DNA of 64,000 bases, from NCBI GenBank assembly GCA_004558485.1, contig SFCS01000004.1:1-64000 (forward strand), given 5' to 3'. This DNA comes from Ruminococcus sp. Its GTDB lineage: Bacteria > Bacillota > Clostridia > Oscillospirales > Acutalibacteraceae. This document shows positions 49,944 to 59,146 of this stretch, in pieces; within the stretch, counting starts at the first letter, position 1, and every line of letters starts with the position of its first letter. The position numbers and the translations under genes were made by a program. The notes under the pieces were generated by a model. The model did no database searches. It was not told the origin of the DNA and saw only the letters and a list, made by a program, of their open reading frames with translations.

Positions 49944-49985
49944 GAAAAAACATCCCCTGCGCGACGGTTTTTCGCGCGGGGGATG
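49944..49985 (-). terminator. Terminator after spoVM
   Basis: Stem CATCCCC(C/T)GCGCGA-type, 49951-49964 with 49972-49985, followed on the minus strand by TTTTTT. It lies 6 bp after the spoVM stop. Confidence 0.85.
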
Positions 49986-49990
49986 CCTCT

Positions 49991-50083
49991 TCAGTTCTCT
50001 ATGTATTCTTCTTTTCCGATCTTGAACAGCTTTCGCAGGATACCGCCGAAAAAGCGCGGGCTTTTCACAACGACAATACGCAT
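49991..50083 (-). CDS. spoVM: Stage V sporulation protein M (SpoVM)
   Basis: A 30-residue amphipathic peptide (minus-strand ATG 50083-50081, TGA at 49993-49991). Residues 7-20 read KSPRFFGGILRKLF and align with the Bacillus SpoVM core KLPKFLGGIVRAML, including the Pro-x-Phe-x-Gly-Gly that lets the helix recognise the convex forespore membrane and anchor SpoIVA. GGAGATGGGTGT precedes the ATG and a terminator follows. Position after thiN in the yicC/prkC/rsgA run is exactly the Bacillus location of spoVM. The tail is a little longer and more acidic (GKEEYIEN). spoIVA is also in this window. Confidence 0.93.
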   Translation of the reverse strand: MRIVVVKSPRFFGGILRKLFKIGKEEYIEN

Positions 50084-50096
50084 ACACCCATCTCCA

Positions 50097-50240
50097 TCAG
50101 CATTTATTGCAGGAGCAACCCGCCACGATCAGCGCCACCGCCACAAGCACCAACACAAATTTTGTCGGCAAAATCGTCGCTGTCAGCAGTCCTGCGCCGA
50201 AGGCGGCACAGACGGCGCCGGTGCACGATCCTTTTTTCAT
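50097..50240 (-). CDS. Small Cys-ended membrane protein upstream of spoVM
   Basis: A 47-residue protein. A basic start (MKKGSC) is followed by a hydrophobic hairpin (about residues 7-22 and 28-40) and a Cys-rich end, VAGCSCNKC. GGAGG lies 9 bp before the ATG at 50240. It ends 13 bp before spoVM and starts 73 bp after thiN. Small proteins of this layout occur widely in Clostridia without known function. A sporulation role would be inference from its position. Confidence 0.72.
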   Translation of the reverse strand: MKKGSCTGAVCAAFGAGLLTATILPTKFVLVLVAVALIVAGCSCNKC

Positions 50241-50313
50241 GGGCGTTGCCTCCGTTTCGTCACGCACGATCGCTCCCTGTACTAACAGGATATGCAAAAG
50301 TACCGAAAGGGTG

Positions 50314-50931
50314 TCAATCCTTTGAAAAAATCATGAGCAGCGTTCCCGCCGCAAACGACACCGTTGCCGTTTCGTCGGCAAGTGCGTTGCCGACACACAG
50401 CGGATCGTCGGACAAAAGCGTGTAGTTTTCGAGCGGATACAAAAGTCCGCGCAGGCACAGCCCCGAAACGGCCTGCGTCATGGCGAAAAAGGACACCTTT
50501 CTGTCCCCCGCACGGGCAAGCGGGTAGCTGCCGGGCGTCAGAACAGTGATCTCGTTTTGCTCGTCCGCCAGCACCACACGACAGCCCTTTTCGGTCATCT
50601 GCCTTGCGGAAAGCAGGTTGGCGACCGTGTGATCGAACCGCCCGCCGAGACAGCCGAGCAGCAAAAACTCCCGAAATCCGCGCGCAAAAGCGATGTCCAT
50701 TGCCGCGCGGGTGTCGGTATCGTCCTTGCGCACCGGCAGATGTACAAAATCTCCCGTCGGTTTGGGCGCGGAGTCGCAGTCGGAAACGGTCAGCGTCGGC
50801 GAAACGCCCAACGCCGCCGCCAATCGAACACCGCCGTCGGCGACGACAAACATATCCTCTGCACGCAAAAACGGACGCAATGCGTCCGCTTTGTCAAACG
50901 GTGCAGCGCCAAGAATCACACACCGTCTCAT
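50314..50931 (-). CDS. thiN: Thiamine diphosphokinase
   Basis: A 205-residue thiamine pyrophosphokinase that makes thiamine diphosphate from thiamine and ATP. The N-terminal VADGGVRLAAALG, the metal/ATP motif RKDDTDTRAAMD (near residue 70) and LGGRFDHTVANLL (near 95) are diagnostic. The ATG at 50931 overlaps the rsgA stop as ATGA and has AAAGGA 9 bp upstream. The rsgA-thiN order is conserved; rpe, which lies between them in Bacillus, is missing here. The symbol follows Bacillus usage. Confidence 0.95.
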   Translation of the reverse strand: MRRCVILGAAPFDKADALRPFLRAEDMFVVADGGVRLAAALGVSPTLTVSDCDSAPKPTGDFVHLPVRKDDTDTRAAMDIAFARGFREFLLLGCLGGRFDHTVANLLSARQMTEKGCRVVLADEQNEITVLTPGSYPLARAGDRKVSFFAMTQAVSGLCLRGLLYPLENYTLLSDDPLCVGNALADETATVSFAAGTLLMIFSKD

Positions 50932-51815
50932 GTTTCCCATTCCTTTCTCCCCTTCAGCTGCTCATACAGCACCGTATAGCTCGCATACCGTGAGGGCGCG
51001 ATCTTCCCTGCCTCCACCGCAGCGCGCACGGCGCAATTCGGCTCGCGCGTGTGCGTGCAGGTGGCAAAGCGGCACTTGCCGAAATACGGCGCAAATTCGC
51101 GGAAACAGAAAAAGAGGTTGTCGCAGGTAAGCTCCTCCCCGACCATGTCCATGTTGAGCGAGGAAAAACCGGGCGTGTCCACCACATAGCCGTCACCGAT
51201 GCGAAACAGCGTCGCACAGCGGGTGGTGTGCCTGCCGCGGCCGAGATGCTTGCTGATTTCGCCCGTTTCGAGCGTCAGAGACGGCTCCAGCGCATTCAGG
51301 ATGCTGGATTTGCCGACACCGGAATTACCCGTGAAAGCCGCAACCTTTCCGCTGAGAATTTTCCGCAAGGGAGCTAGCGTCTCCGGCAATTTCGCGCAAA
51401 CGGAAAGCGCCGTGAAGCCCGCCGCGCGGTACAGTGTGACGAGGTCGTCACCCGCAGCAAGGTCGGTCTTATTGATGACTAAGATCGGTTCGATCCCCCG
51501 GCTTTCGGCAACGGCGATGAGATTATCGAGCACCTGCAAATGCGGCGCAGGATCGGCAACCGCAACCACCATCACCAGCAGATCCAAGTTGGCGACCGGC
51601 GGGCGCACCAAAAAATTCTTACGCGGTAAAACCGCCTCCACCGTCCCCGTGCCGTCATCGGCGACCGTAATCTCCACCCGGTCGCCGGCGACGGGCGACA
51701 CCCCTTGTTGCCGCAGGATGCCGCGCGCCTTACAGGTATATACCGTATCGGCGACCTCTACATAGTAGAAGCCGCCGATGCATTTTGTGAGTATGCCGTT
51801 TTGTCTTTCGGTCAT
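50928..51815 (-). CDS. rsgA: Ribosome small-subunit GTPase RsgA (YloQ/CpgA)
   Basis: A 295-residue circularly permuted GTPase that aids 30S maturation. An OB-fold N-terminus is followed by G4 VINKTDLA (near residue 115), then G1 FTGNSGVGKSSILN (near 162), then G3 VVDTPGFSS (near 210). The C-terminal zinc site is CRFATCTHTREPNC. It follows prkC by 13 bp; in Bacillus the orthologue is a PrkC substrate. Confidence 0.97.
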   Translation of the reverse strand: MTERQNGILTKCIGGFYYVEVADTVYTCKARGILRQQGVSPVAGDRVEITVADDGTGTVEAVLPRKNFLVRPPVANLDLLVMVVAVADPAPHLQVLDNLIAVAESRGIEPILVINKTDLAAGDDLVTLYRAAGFTALSVCAKLPETLAPLRKILSGKVAAFTGNSGVGKSSILNALEPSLTLETGEISKHLGRGRHTTRCATLFRIGDGYVVDTPGFSSLNMDMVGEELTCDNLFFCFREFAPYFGKCRFATCTHTREPNCAVRAAVEAGKIAPSRYASYTVLYEQLKGRKEWET

Positions 51816-51828
51816 AAAGGCAAATTCC

Positions 51829-53868
51829 TCAGCGCGCGGTCGTGGATGCCGTTGTGGATGCAGTCGTACGCGCGGTCGTGGTGGGGACAGCCTCCGTAAA
51901 CGTCGGCTGCGTCTCCATCTGCGCATAGCCCTGGTCGCCGTACACAGTATAGTTGGTGTACACCTTATACTGGTTCGTACCGGCAACGGCGATCTTCACC
52001 GTCACATCATATTTCGCCTTCTTTTCCGCCACCGTGAAGGTGACCGTGCCCTTTTTGTCCGGCAGGATATTCTGCAGTCCGCTGGAGATATCCGTGTTCA
52101 GCGAGCCGTCCACATACACCTGCAGATCCACGGTCGTGGAGGTCTGCGGCAGCGGCAGCGTGATGATGACATTCCGGAAACCGGAGCTGACCGTCAGCGT
52201 GATCGTTTCGGTCGGCTTCAGCTTGGTGCCGACACCCGGCTCAACACCGATGACGGTATCCGCCATGGCGGAATTATTGGTGTACACGGTCTTGATATTG
52301 CCCTCCGAGAAGCCGGATGCTTTGAGCTTGGCGATGGCATCCTTGAGGGAGGCATTCTGAATGTTCGGGATGGCAATCGGATCGGGCTCTTCCTTGCCGG
52401 TGCTGACAAACATCTGTATCGTGCTGCCGCTGGGCACCTTATTCGGATAGGCGGGAACGGTCTTGATAACGGTATCGGCGTCAAACTCGTCGCTTGCCTC
52501 CAACACCTGTTCCACCACAAAATCCGCCTGTTCCAGTCGGGCGCGCACGATGTCCTTGTTCTCACCCGCCTTGACCTCGGGCACCTCGGTCACCTTCTCG
52601 CCGGAGCTGATCCAAAGGGTGAGCTTGCCGCCGAGCTTGATCTTCGAGCCTGCCGCGGGGTTCTGCTTGAACACATAGCCCTCGCCGTATTCCTCGTTGT
52701 TGGCATATTCAAAGCTCAGATCATAGGTACGCAAAAATTCCGGGTCGTTGGCAAGCTCGCTGGCATAGTTCTTGCCAACATAGCTCTTGACCTCGATGGT
52801 GTTCTTGGAGTCGCCGCCGCCGAAGACCTTGTTATATGCCGCGATGCCGACAAAGATCAGCGCGACCAGCACGATAGCGCCCGCCACAGCGGCAAGGATC
52901 GGCAGCACAGGGGCGCCGGACTTTTCATCCTCTTCCTCGTCGTCCTCCGGCTCTTCCTCGCCTTTGATCTTTGCGATGGCATCCACATAGCGGGTGGGCT
53001 CCTCGTTGAAATACTGATATTCAAAGTGGATGCTCGGATTTTTCTTAAATTCGTCGATGTCGCTGAGCATTTCCGCCGCCGACTGATACCGCTTTTCGGG
53101 ATCCTTCTGCATCGCCTTGAGCGTGATCTCCTCAAGTCCCTCAGGGATTTCGGGATTGATGTCGCGCGGGCGCTTTGCCTCGGACTGGAGCTGCATGATC
53201 GCCACTGACACCGCATTGTCCGCATCAAACGGCAGCTTGCCGGTCAGCATCTCATACATCATGACGCCCACCGAATACAGATCGGCGCGCTCGTCGGTCA
53301 GCTCGCCCTTCGCCTGCTCGGGACTGATATAGTGCACCGAACCGATCGCTTTTTCTCCCGCGACCGGCGGACGCAGCTCATTGCGCGCCAGACGCGCGAT
53401 ACCGAAGTCGGTCACCTTGATGGTGCCGTCCGGCAGCAGCATGATATTCTGCGGTTTTATGTCGCGGTGGATGATGCCCTTATCGTGGGCATGCTGCAGC
53501 GCGCGCAGGATCTGCACGGTGAAATGCACCGCTTCCTTCCAGCGAATGTCCCTCTGCTGGTCGATATACTCCTTGAGCGTGATGCCGTCGATGTACTCCA
53601 TCACAATATACTGCAAGCGCTCGTCAAAGCTGACATCATACACGCGCACAATATTCGGATGGGACAAAATGGCGATCGCCTTCGACTCATTTTTGAAACG
53701 GCGCGTAAATTCCTCGTTGTGCAGGTACTCGTCCTTCAAGATCTTCACCGCCACCGTGCGGTCGTCGATCGTGTCATATGCCTTATAGACATAGGACATA
53801 CCGCCGACACCGATGAGCTTGTGGATCTCATAGCGTCCTCCCAGCTTCTTTCCGAGGTATTTATCCAT
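51829..53868 (-). CDS. prkC: Membrane Ser/Thr protein kinase with PASTA domains (PrkC)
   Basis: A 679-residue Hanks-type kinase that senses muropeptides. Kinase domain: glycine loop IGVGGMSYVYKA (near residue 20), Lys in VAVKILK, catalytic HRDIKPQN (near 135), DFGIARLA (near 155), and the activation loop before GSVHYISPEQAKGE. One helix at about 333-357 crosses the membrane. About three PASTA repeats follow, then a beta-rich region and a Thr/Ala-repeat tail (TTASTTASTTAR). PASTA kinases regulate cell wall synthesis and spore germination. The phosphatase gene lies just upstream. Confidence 0.96.
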   Translation of the reverse strand: MDKYLGKKLGGRYEIHKLIGVGGMSYVYKAYDTIDDRTVAVKILKDEYLHNEEFTRRFKNESKAIAILSHPNIVRVYDVSFDERLQYIVMEYIDGITLKEYIDQQRDIRWKEAVHFTVQILRALQHAHDKGIIHRDIKPQNIMLLPDGTIKVTDFGIARLARNELRPPVAGEKAIGSVHYISPEQAKGELTDERADLYSVGVMMYEMLTGKLPFDADNAVSVAIMQLQSEAKRPRDINPEIPEGLEEITLKAMQKDPEKRYQSAAEMLSDIDEFKKNPSIHFEYQYFNEEPTRYVDAIAKIKGEEEPEDDEEEDEKSGAPVLPILAAVAGAIVLVALIFVGIAAYNKVFGGGDSKNTIEVKSYVGKNYASELANDPEFLRTYDLSFEYANNEEYGEGYVFKQNPAAGSKIKLGGKLTLWISSGEKVTEVPEVKAGENKDIVRARLEQADFVVEQVLEASDEFDADTVIKTVPAYPNKVPSGSTIQMFVSTGKEEPDPIAIPNIQNASLKDAIAKLKASGFSEGNIKTVYTNNSAMADTVIGVEPGVGTKLKPTETITLTVSSGFRNVIITLPLPQTSTTVDLQVYVDGSLNTDISSGLQNILPDKKGTVTFTVAEKKAKYDVTVKIAVAGTNQYKVYTNYTVYGDQGYAQMETQPTFTEAVPTTTARTTASTTASTTAR

Positions 53869-53904
53869 CAAAAGTCACACCTTCCTGCCCGAGGGCAAAT
53901 GAAA

Positions 53905-54630
53905 TTAGGCTATTATAACCGCAGTGATATTATCTTCTCCGCCAGCGCGGTTGGCGGCATCCACCAAGGTGTCCGCCAGCGTCTCCGGCGGCGCTTTTGC
54001 GACCGTTTCGGCAAGCTCGCCGTCCGACAGCATATTGGTGAGTCCGTCGGTGCAGATGAGCAGCCGGTCGCCGTCCTCCAGCGAAAAACCGGAAAAATCG
54101 CACTGCACCGTCGCCTCCACGCCGACGGCGCGGGTGATGAAGTGCTTGCGCGGGTGGTTACGCGCCTCGGCGGCAGTGATCTGCCCTTTTTCGATCATTT
54201 CCTGCACAACCGAATGATCCACCGTGATCTGCTCCGCCGCGCCGTCATGGAAACGGTACAGGCGGCTGTCGCCGACATGCGCCGCCATGACATGCCCGCC
54301 GTCCACCACCACGGCGACCAGCGTCGTGCCCATGCCGGCAAGCGCCGTGTCCGCCGTCGCGCGGTCAAAGACCTCGATGTTGGCGGCAGCGACCGCGCTT
54401 TCGAGCAGGTTAAAGACCGAGGCCTGCGGCATGTTGTCGCGGTATTGGCTCTCGATGCGGTCGGCAACAATATCGGCGGCGATGCAACTGGCGACATTGC
54501 CGCCGCTCGCGCCGCCCATGCCGTCACAGACGACGGCAAACAGCACCGCGTCCGACAGCTTGCCGAAACGGCAGGCATCCTGGTTGGTGGCGCGCACCTG
54601 CCCGATGTCGGACTTTCCGAAAACCTCCAC
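53905..54630 (-). CDS. prpC: PP2C-family Ser/Thr phosphatase (PrpC/Stp)
   Basis: A 241-residue metal-dependent phosphatase that reverses PrkC. Motifs are VRATNQDA (near residue 12), VVCDGMGGASGG (near 34), HVGDSRLYRF (near 117), ICTDGLTNML (near 190) and GGEDNITAVII at the end, together giving the metal-binding Asp set. GTG at 54630 is preferred (GGGAG about 9 bp upstream); another GTG three codons earlier abuts that site. It lies 24 bp after rlmN. Confidence 0.95.
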   Translation of the reverse strand: MEVFGKSDIGQVRATNQDACRFGKLSDAVLFAVVCDGMGGASGGNVASCIAADIVADRIESQYRDNMPQASVFNLLESAVAAANIEVFDRATADTALAGMGTTLVAVVVDGGHVMAAHVGDSRLYRFHDGAAEQITVDHSVVQEMIEKGQITAAEARNHPRKHFITRAVGVEATVQCDFSGFSLEDGDRLLICTDGLTNMLSDGELAETVAKAPPETLADTLVDAANRAGGEDNITAVIIA

Positions 54631-54654
54631 AGGTCTCACTCCCTTCTCACAAAA

Positions 54655-55686
54655 TCATTTCTGGTCGGCGGCGCGGCGCAGCTGCCCGCAGGAGGCGTTG
54701 ATGTCCGCTCCCAGCGTGCGGCGCACGGTCGCCGTGATGCCGTTTTGCTCCAAAATATGTTGAAATGCCCCGATCCGCGTGCGGGAGCTTGGGTGTTGAT
54801 CCTTGCCCTTGACCGCGTTGATGGGGATGAGGTTGACATGACACAGCGTGCCGCGCAGCTTTTGCGCAAGCTCTCTGGCACAGGCGTCGCTGTCGTTGAC
54901 ACCGCCGACCATGGCGTATTCATACGACACCCGCCTACCCGTCACCTCGGCATATTCCCGACAGGCGGCAAGCAGCGTATCCACCGGATAGCGACGATTG
55001 ACCGGCATCATGCGGGAACGGATCGCGTCGTTCGGCGCATGCAGCGACACCGAAAGCGTCAGCTGCAGCTTTTCCTCCATCAGGCGGTAGATCTGATCGA
55101 CCAGTCCGCAGGTGGAGAGCGACACATGCCGCATACCGATCTGCGCGTTGCCGCGTTCGCCGAGCATATGCAGGAAACGCAGCACATTATCATAATTGTC
55201 GAGCGGTTCTCCCATGCCCATCAGCACAACGGAGGAAACGCGGACATGATGATCGTTTTGCGCGGTCTCGATCTGCGCCATCATTTCGGCGGCGGTGAGA
55301 TCGCGGATATAGCCACCCATACCGGTGGCACAAAAGGTACAGCCCATTTTACAGCCGACCTGTGTGGAAATGCATTGACTGTAGCCGTGCTTATAGGACA
55401 TGAGCACCGACTCCACCGTTTCGCCGTCCGGCAGCGAAAAAAGATATTTCACCGTGCCGTCCAGCGCCGAAACGAGCTTCCTTTCAACCTTCACCTCGGT
55501 GACGGCGAAGTCCACCGCGAGCGCCTCGCGCAGCGAGAGCGGCAGGTTGCTCATTTTCGAGAAGTCCGTCACTCCGGCAGAGAGCCAGTCACGGATCTGC
55601 GCGGCGCGGTATGCCGGCATGCCCTTTTCCCGCACCCACGCAGAAAGTGCCTCCGGCGACAGGGATTTCAAATCGCTTTTGCTCAT
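54655..55686 (-). CDS. rlmN: Dual-specificity 23S rRNA/tRNA A2503/A37 methyltransferase RlmN
   Basis: A 343-residue radical-SAM enzyme that methylates C2 of adenosine. The cluster motif is CKMGCTFCATG (C-x3-C-x2-C, near residue 112). MGMGEPLDNYDNV contacts SAM, STCGLVDQI follows, and the mechanistic Cys is in GADINASCGQL near the C-terminus. Length is standard. It overlaps the rsmB stop (4 bp). Confidence 0.97.
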   Translation of the reverse strand: MSKSDLKSLSPEALSAWVREKGMPAYRAAQIRDWLSAGVTDFSKMSNLPLSLREALAVDFAVTEVKVERKLVSALDGTVKYLFSLPDGETVESVLMSYKHGYSQCISTQVGCKMGCTFCATGMGGYIRDLTAAEMMAQIETAQNDHHVRVSSVVLMGMGEPLDNYDNVLRFLHMLGERGNAQIGMRHVSLSTCGLVDQIYRLMEEKLQLTLSVSLHAPNDAIRSRMMPVNRRYPVDTLLAACREYAEVTGRRVSYEYAMVGGVNDSDACARELAQKLRGTLCHVNLIPINAVKGKDQHPSSRTRIGAFQHILEQNGITATVRRTLGADINASCGQLRRAADQK

Positions 55687-57035
55687 GGTTCATCACTTTC
55701 CCGCCGCACAAAACCGGCGATGAAGAAGCCGTCGGTGTCATGCACATGGGGAAACAGCGTCAGACAGTGGGACGGCGAAAGCCCCGCTTTTGCGAAACAG
55801 TCGTCAAGCGGCAGCACACGCGGCGCAAAATCGGGACGCCGCTCCAGAAACGCCGCAGCGACCGCCTCGTTTTCCTCCCGCCGCAGCGTGCAGGTGGAAT
55901 ATTGCAGCACGCCGCCCACCCGCACCATGTCCGCCGCGCGGCACAGGATGTCGAGCTGCAGCGCGGGGAGCGCTTCGACGCTCTCCTGCGTGCGGTAGCG
56001 GATCTCGGGCTTGTGCCGTATGACACCCAGCCCCGAACAGGGCGCGTCACACAGCACGCGGTCAAACCGCTTTTCAAGGCTCTGCGGGATCGGCTGCACC
56101 GCGTCGCGCACCCGCGTTTCGATGCAGGTGATGCCGAGCGCCTTCGCGCGGCGGGCAATCGTCTCGCATTTCTGCGAATAGAGATCGCAGGACAAAAGAC
56201 ATCCGCGGTTTTGCATCATCTGCGCGACCGTGAAGCTCTTGCCGCCGGGGGCGGCGCAGACATCGGCGATCGTCTCGCCCGGCTGCGCGCCCAATGCCCT
56301 GCAGCAATACTGCGATGCGGCATCTTGATAATAATACCAGTTTTCTCCTGCTTTTGCAAGCCCTTTCCGATCAAAACCCGCCGAAATCCGCACGCAATCG
56401 GGCAGACCCGACACGGTTTCATAGGCAACACCTGCCGCGTCCAACGCCGCCAAAAAGCTCTCCGTGTCGGTTTTCAGCGTGTTCACCCGCAGATATTGCG
56501 GCGCGGGCGTTGTGAGCGCTGCCAAAAGCGCGTTTGCCGTCTTTTCGCCGTAGGTCGCCCGCCAATAGGCGATCCAGTGCGCCGGCACGCCGAAACGCAC
56601 GGCATCCCCCGCCGCATCGGTCGGCAGATCGGCAAAAAGCGTCTCCCCTTGCCGCGCGGCGCTGCGCAAAAGGGCGTTGACAAACCCCGCCGCATGCGGC
56701 TGTCCCATCTTGCGGGTGAGCCGCACCGCCTCGTTGACGGCAGCACTTTGCGGAATTTTATCCATGTACAGCAGCTGATACAGCGCCACCCGCAAAATTT
56801 CCAGAACCGTCGGATGGATGCGCCCCAAAGCGCGCGCCGCCAGCTTTTCGATGACGAAATCGAGGGTTATCTGCCGCTCGATCACGCCGTAGAAAAGGCG
56901 GGAGCAAAGCGCCCTGTCGCGCGCCTCAAACGCCGTCTCCTGCAAGAGCGTGTCGAGAACGATGTTGGAATAGCTGCCGTCGCGGTGCACACGGGAGAGC
57001 GCCGTGACCGCCGCCTTGCGCGGATCAGCCGTCAT
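55683..57035 (-). CDS. rsmB: 16S rRNA (cytosine967-C5) methyltransferase RsmB
   Basis: A 450-residue enzyme. The N-terminal NusB-like domain (about 1-140, with SRLFYGVIERQITLD) precedes the SAM domain. SAM-site CAAPGGKSF (near residue 260), catalytic Cys in DAPCSGLGVIRHKPEIR and the second Cys in STCTLRREENE are all present. The start shares a base with the stop of the membrane peptidase gene (TGATG). Confidence 0.96.
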   Translation of the reverse strand: MTADPRKAAVTALSRVHRDGSYSNIVLDTLLQETAFEARDRALCSRLFYGVIERQITLDFVIEKLAARALGRIHPTVLEILRVALYQLLYMDKIPQSAAVNEAVRLTRKMGQPHAAGFVNALLRSAARQGETLFADLPTDAAGDAVRFGVPAHWIAYWRATYGEKTANALLAALTTPAPQYLRVNTLKTDTESFLAALDAAGVAYETVSGLPDCVRISAGFDRKGLAKAGENWYYYQDAASQYCCRALGAQPGETIADVCAAPGGKSFTVAQMMQNRGCLLSCDLYSQKCETIARRAKALGITCIETRVRDAVQPIPQSLEKRFDRVLCDAPCSGLGVIRHKPEIRYRTQESVEALPALQLDILCRAADMVRVGGVLQYSTCTLRREENEAVAAAFLERRPDFAPRVLPLDDCFAKAGLSPSHCLTLFPHVHDTDGFFIAGFVRRESDEP

Positions 57036-57715
57036 CAGTCGTTCCTCCTGCCGCGCCCCGCGACAATGAGAATGAGACGCAGAAGGTTCATCAGCGAAAC
57101 AAACAGCGCCGCCACATAGGTCAGTGCCGCCGCGGTCAGCACCTTGCGCACCCCCGCGAGCTCCTCGGCGGTGAACGACCCGCTCGCCTGCAGGGCACGC
57201 ACGGCGCGGGCACTGGCGTTAAACTCCACCGGCAGCGTCACAAGCTGAAACAGCACGGAAAGGCTGAAAAGCGCAATGCCCGCATATGCCAGCACATCCC
57301 ATCCCGCAATGAGTCCCGCCAGGATGAGATACGGCGAAATGGTCGCCGAAAAATTCGTGACCGGTACAAGCGCCATGCGAAAACGGATGGGCGCATACTG
57401 CTCGGCATATTGCAGCGCGTGACCGGTCTCGTGCGCCGCCACGCCGACAGCGGAAATGGAGTCCGCGGCATAGACCGGAGCGGAAAGCCCGATCGTGTTT
57501 TTCGTGGGATCATAGTGATCGGTGAGCTCGCCGCCGATCGGCTGCACCGGCACGGAAATGCCGTTTGCCTTTTGGATCATAAAGCTTGCCTGCGCACCCG
57601 TGATGCGTGCGGCGGTGCTGTAGCGGCTGTACCGCCGAAAGGTGGATTTCACGCGGAGCTGTGCGATCATGGCGACGAGCAGCGCCGGCACGACCAACAG
57701 TAAATAATAATACAT
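57035..57715 (-). CDS. YugP-type membrane zinc metallopeptidase
   Basis: A 226-residue membrane protein with an N-terminal helix (residues 3-19) and a cluster of hydrophobic helices from about 125 to the C-terminus. The zinc motif is H95-E96-x2-H99 in AAHETGHALQYAE, with VEFNASARA further on as in the YugP/DUF2268-neighbour family. The physiological substrate is unknown. The family is often found between fmt and rsmB in Clostridia, as here, so it belongs to this translation operon by position. Confidence 0.9.
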   Translation of the reverse strand: MYYYLLLVVPALLVAMIAQLRVKSTFRRYSRYSTAARITGAQASFMIQKANGISVPVQPIGGELTDHYDPTKNTIGLSAPVYAADSISAVGVAAHETGHALQYAEQYAPIRFRMALVPVTNFSATISPYLILAGLIAGWDVLAYAGIALFSLSVLFQLVTLPVEFNASARAVRALQASGSFTAEELAGVRKVLTAAALTYVAALFVSLMNLLRLILIVAGRGRRND

Positions 57716-57726
57716 ACTCTGACACC

Positions 57727-58650
57727 TCATTGCAGGCGGTCGCCGCAGCAAAGCGGATGACCGCGCAGGAAATCGGCAGCCGCCATGCGGCGGGAGCCGG
57801 GATATTGCAATTCCAGGATTTCCAGCACCCCGCCGTCGCCGCAGGCAACGGAAAGGGGCGACAGGGATACGATGATGCCCGCATCCTCGGTAGTATGCCC
57901 GCCGACGCGGGTTTTATGGATCTTCAGCACCGTATCCCCCAGACGGCAGGTCGCCGTCGGCCACGGCTGCAAGCCGCGCACCTGATCGTGCAGCGCTTTT
58001 GCACTTTTTTGAAAGTCGAGCGGAGATATGGTCTTGTCCAGCATCGGCGCCATCGTTGCCGCCGCACTGTCCTGCTTTTGCGGGTGCAGTGTGCCGTTTT
58101 CGAGTCCTTTAAGCGTGTCGCACAACAGCCTTGCGCCGTCGGCGGACAAAAGCGCGAAAAGCTCTCCCGCCGTCATGTCCTCCGGCACTTCTCGGCTGCA
58201 GCTTTGCAGCATGTCGCCGGTGTCGATGCCGGCATCCATCTGCATGGTGGTGACGCCCGCGACGGCGTCGCCGTTCAGAACCGCCCACTGGATGGGCGCA
58301 GCGCCGCGATATTTCGGCAAAAGCGACCCGTGCACATTCACAGCACCGAAAGGCGGCAATTCCAAAAGCGACGCGGGCAGGATCTTGCCGTATGCCACCA
58401 CGACGATCACATCCGGTTTTTCCGCCGCGATGCGGGCAAAGCTCTCGTCGTTTCTGAGGGTTTTGGGCTGAAAAACGGGAATACCGTGCTCCAGCGCATA
58501 CTGTTTCACCGGCGGCGGTGTCAGCGTCTGATGCCGCCCGACCGGCTTATCCGCCTGCGTCACGGCAAGCGTCACGGTGTGTCCCGCCGTCAGCAGTGCC
58601 GCAAGCGACGGCACTGCGAAGTCCGGCGTCCCCATAAATACGATCCGCAT
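57727..58650 (-). CDS. fmt: Methionyl-tRNA formyltransferase
   Basis: A 307-residue enzyme that formylates initiator Met-tRNA. VFMGTPDFAVPSL is the start motif. The folate/catalytic region is NVHGSLLPKYRGAAPIQWA (Asn, His, near residue 105), with the catalytic Asp in DAGIDTGDML. It lies 2 bp after def and is coupled to it. Confidence 0.97.
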   Translation of the reverse strand: MRIVFMGTPDFAVPSLAALLTAGHTVTLAVTQADKPVGRHQTLTPPPVKQYALEHGIPVFQPKTLRNDESFARIAAEKPDVIVVVAYGKILPASLLELPPFGAVNVHGSLLPKYRGAAPIQWAVLNGDAVAGVTTMQMDAGIDTGDMLQSCSREVPEDMTAGELFALLSADGARLLCDTLKGLENGTLHPQKQDSAAATMAPMLDKTISPLDFQKSAKALHDQVRGLQPWPTATCRLGDTVLKIHKTRVGGHTTEDAGIIVSLSPLSVACGDGGVLEILELQYPGSRRMAAADFLRGHPLCCGDRLQ

Positions 58651-58652
58651 AC

Positions 58653-59126
58653 TCAGTCTCCTTGCTCCAGTTCCTCGGGACGCAGCATCCGCGTCGCCTT
58701 ACTTTTGAACAGCACGCCGTCCAGATGATCGTTTTCGTGCGAAATGCACTCTGCCTTCAGATCGGACGCCGTGATGATGAAATACTTGCCGTTTCGATCC
58801 TGCGCCTGCAGCTTCACCGTCTGCGGGCGGTTGACAAGTCCGTATTCCCCCGGGCTGGAAAGGCAGCCCTCAACGCATTCCTGCGTACCCTTTTCTTCCA
58901 AAATTTTTGGGTTGATACATTCCGTATAGTCGTCCCCGATGCTCATGATGAACAGGCGGCGCAAAAAACCCACCTGCGGCGCGGCAAGGCCCACGCCCTG
59001 CGCCTTATCGAGCGTCTCGTGCATATCGTCGAGCAGCTGCCACAGGCGCTCGTCAAATTTTTCCACCGGTCGGCAGACCTTATGCAAAATGGGATCGCTC
59101 TCGTTGAGAATATTCCGTAAAGCCAT
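58653..59126 (-). CDS. def: Peptide deformylase
   Basis: A 157-residue metalloenzyme that removes the formyl group from nascent proteins. Motif 1 is GVGLAAPQVG (residues 44-53), motif 2 EGCLSSPGEYG (Cys88) and motif 3 HENDHLDG (H130, E131, H134). Motif 3 has Asn where most homologues have Ile, Leu or Tyr. ATG at 59126 follows AAGGGGG. Confidence 0.97.
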   Translation of the reverse strand: MALRNILNESDPILHKVCRPVEKFDERLWQLLDDMHETLDKAQGVGLAAPQVGFLRRLFIMSIGDDYTECINPKILEEKGTQECVEGCLSSPGEYGLVNRPQTVKLQAQDRNGKYFIITASDLKAECISHENDHLDGVLFKSKATRMLRPEELEQGD

Positions 59127-59146
59127 ATAGAAAACCCCCTTGGCAA

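Noticed and set aside
51829..51900. Short Thr/Ala codon repeats at the 3' end of prkC as a tandem repeat or CRISPR
   Set aside because: They encode the low-complexity TTASTTASTTAR tail of PrkC; repeat units are only a few codons with no spacers.
53332..55998. An 888-codon plus-strand open frame over prkC, prpC and rlmN
   Set aside because: All three minus-strand genes are intact with catalytic motifs; the opposite frame is compositional.
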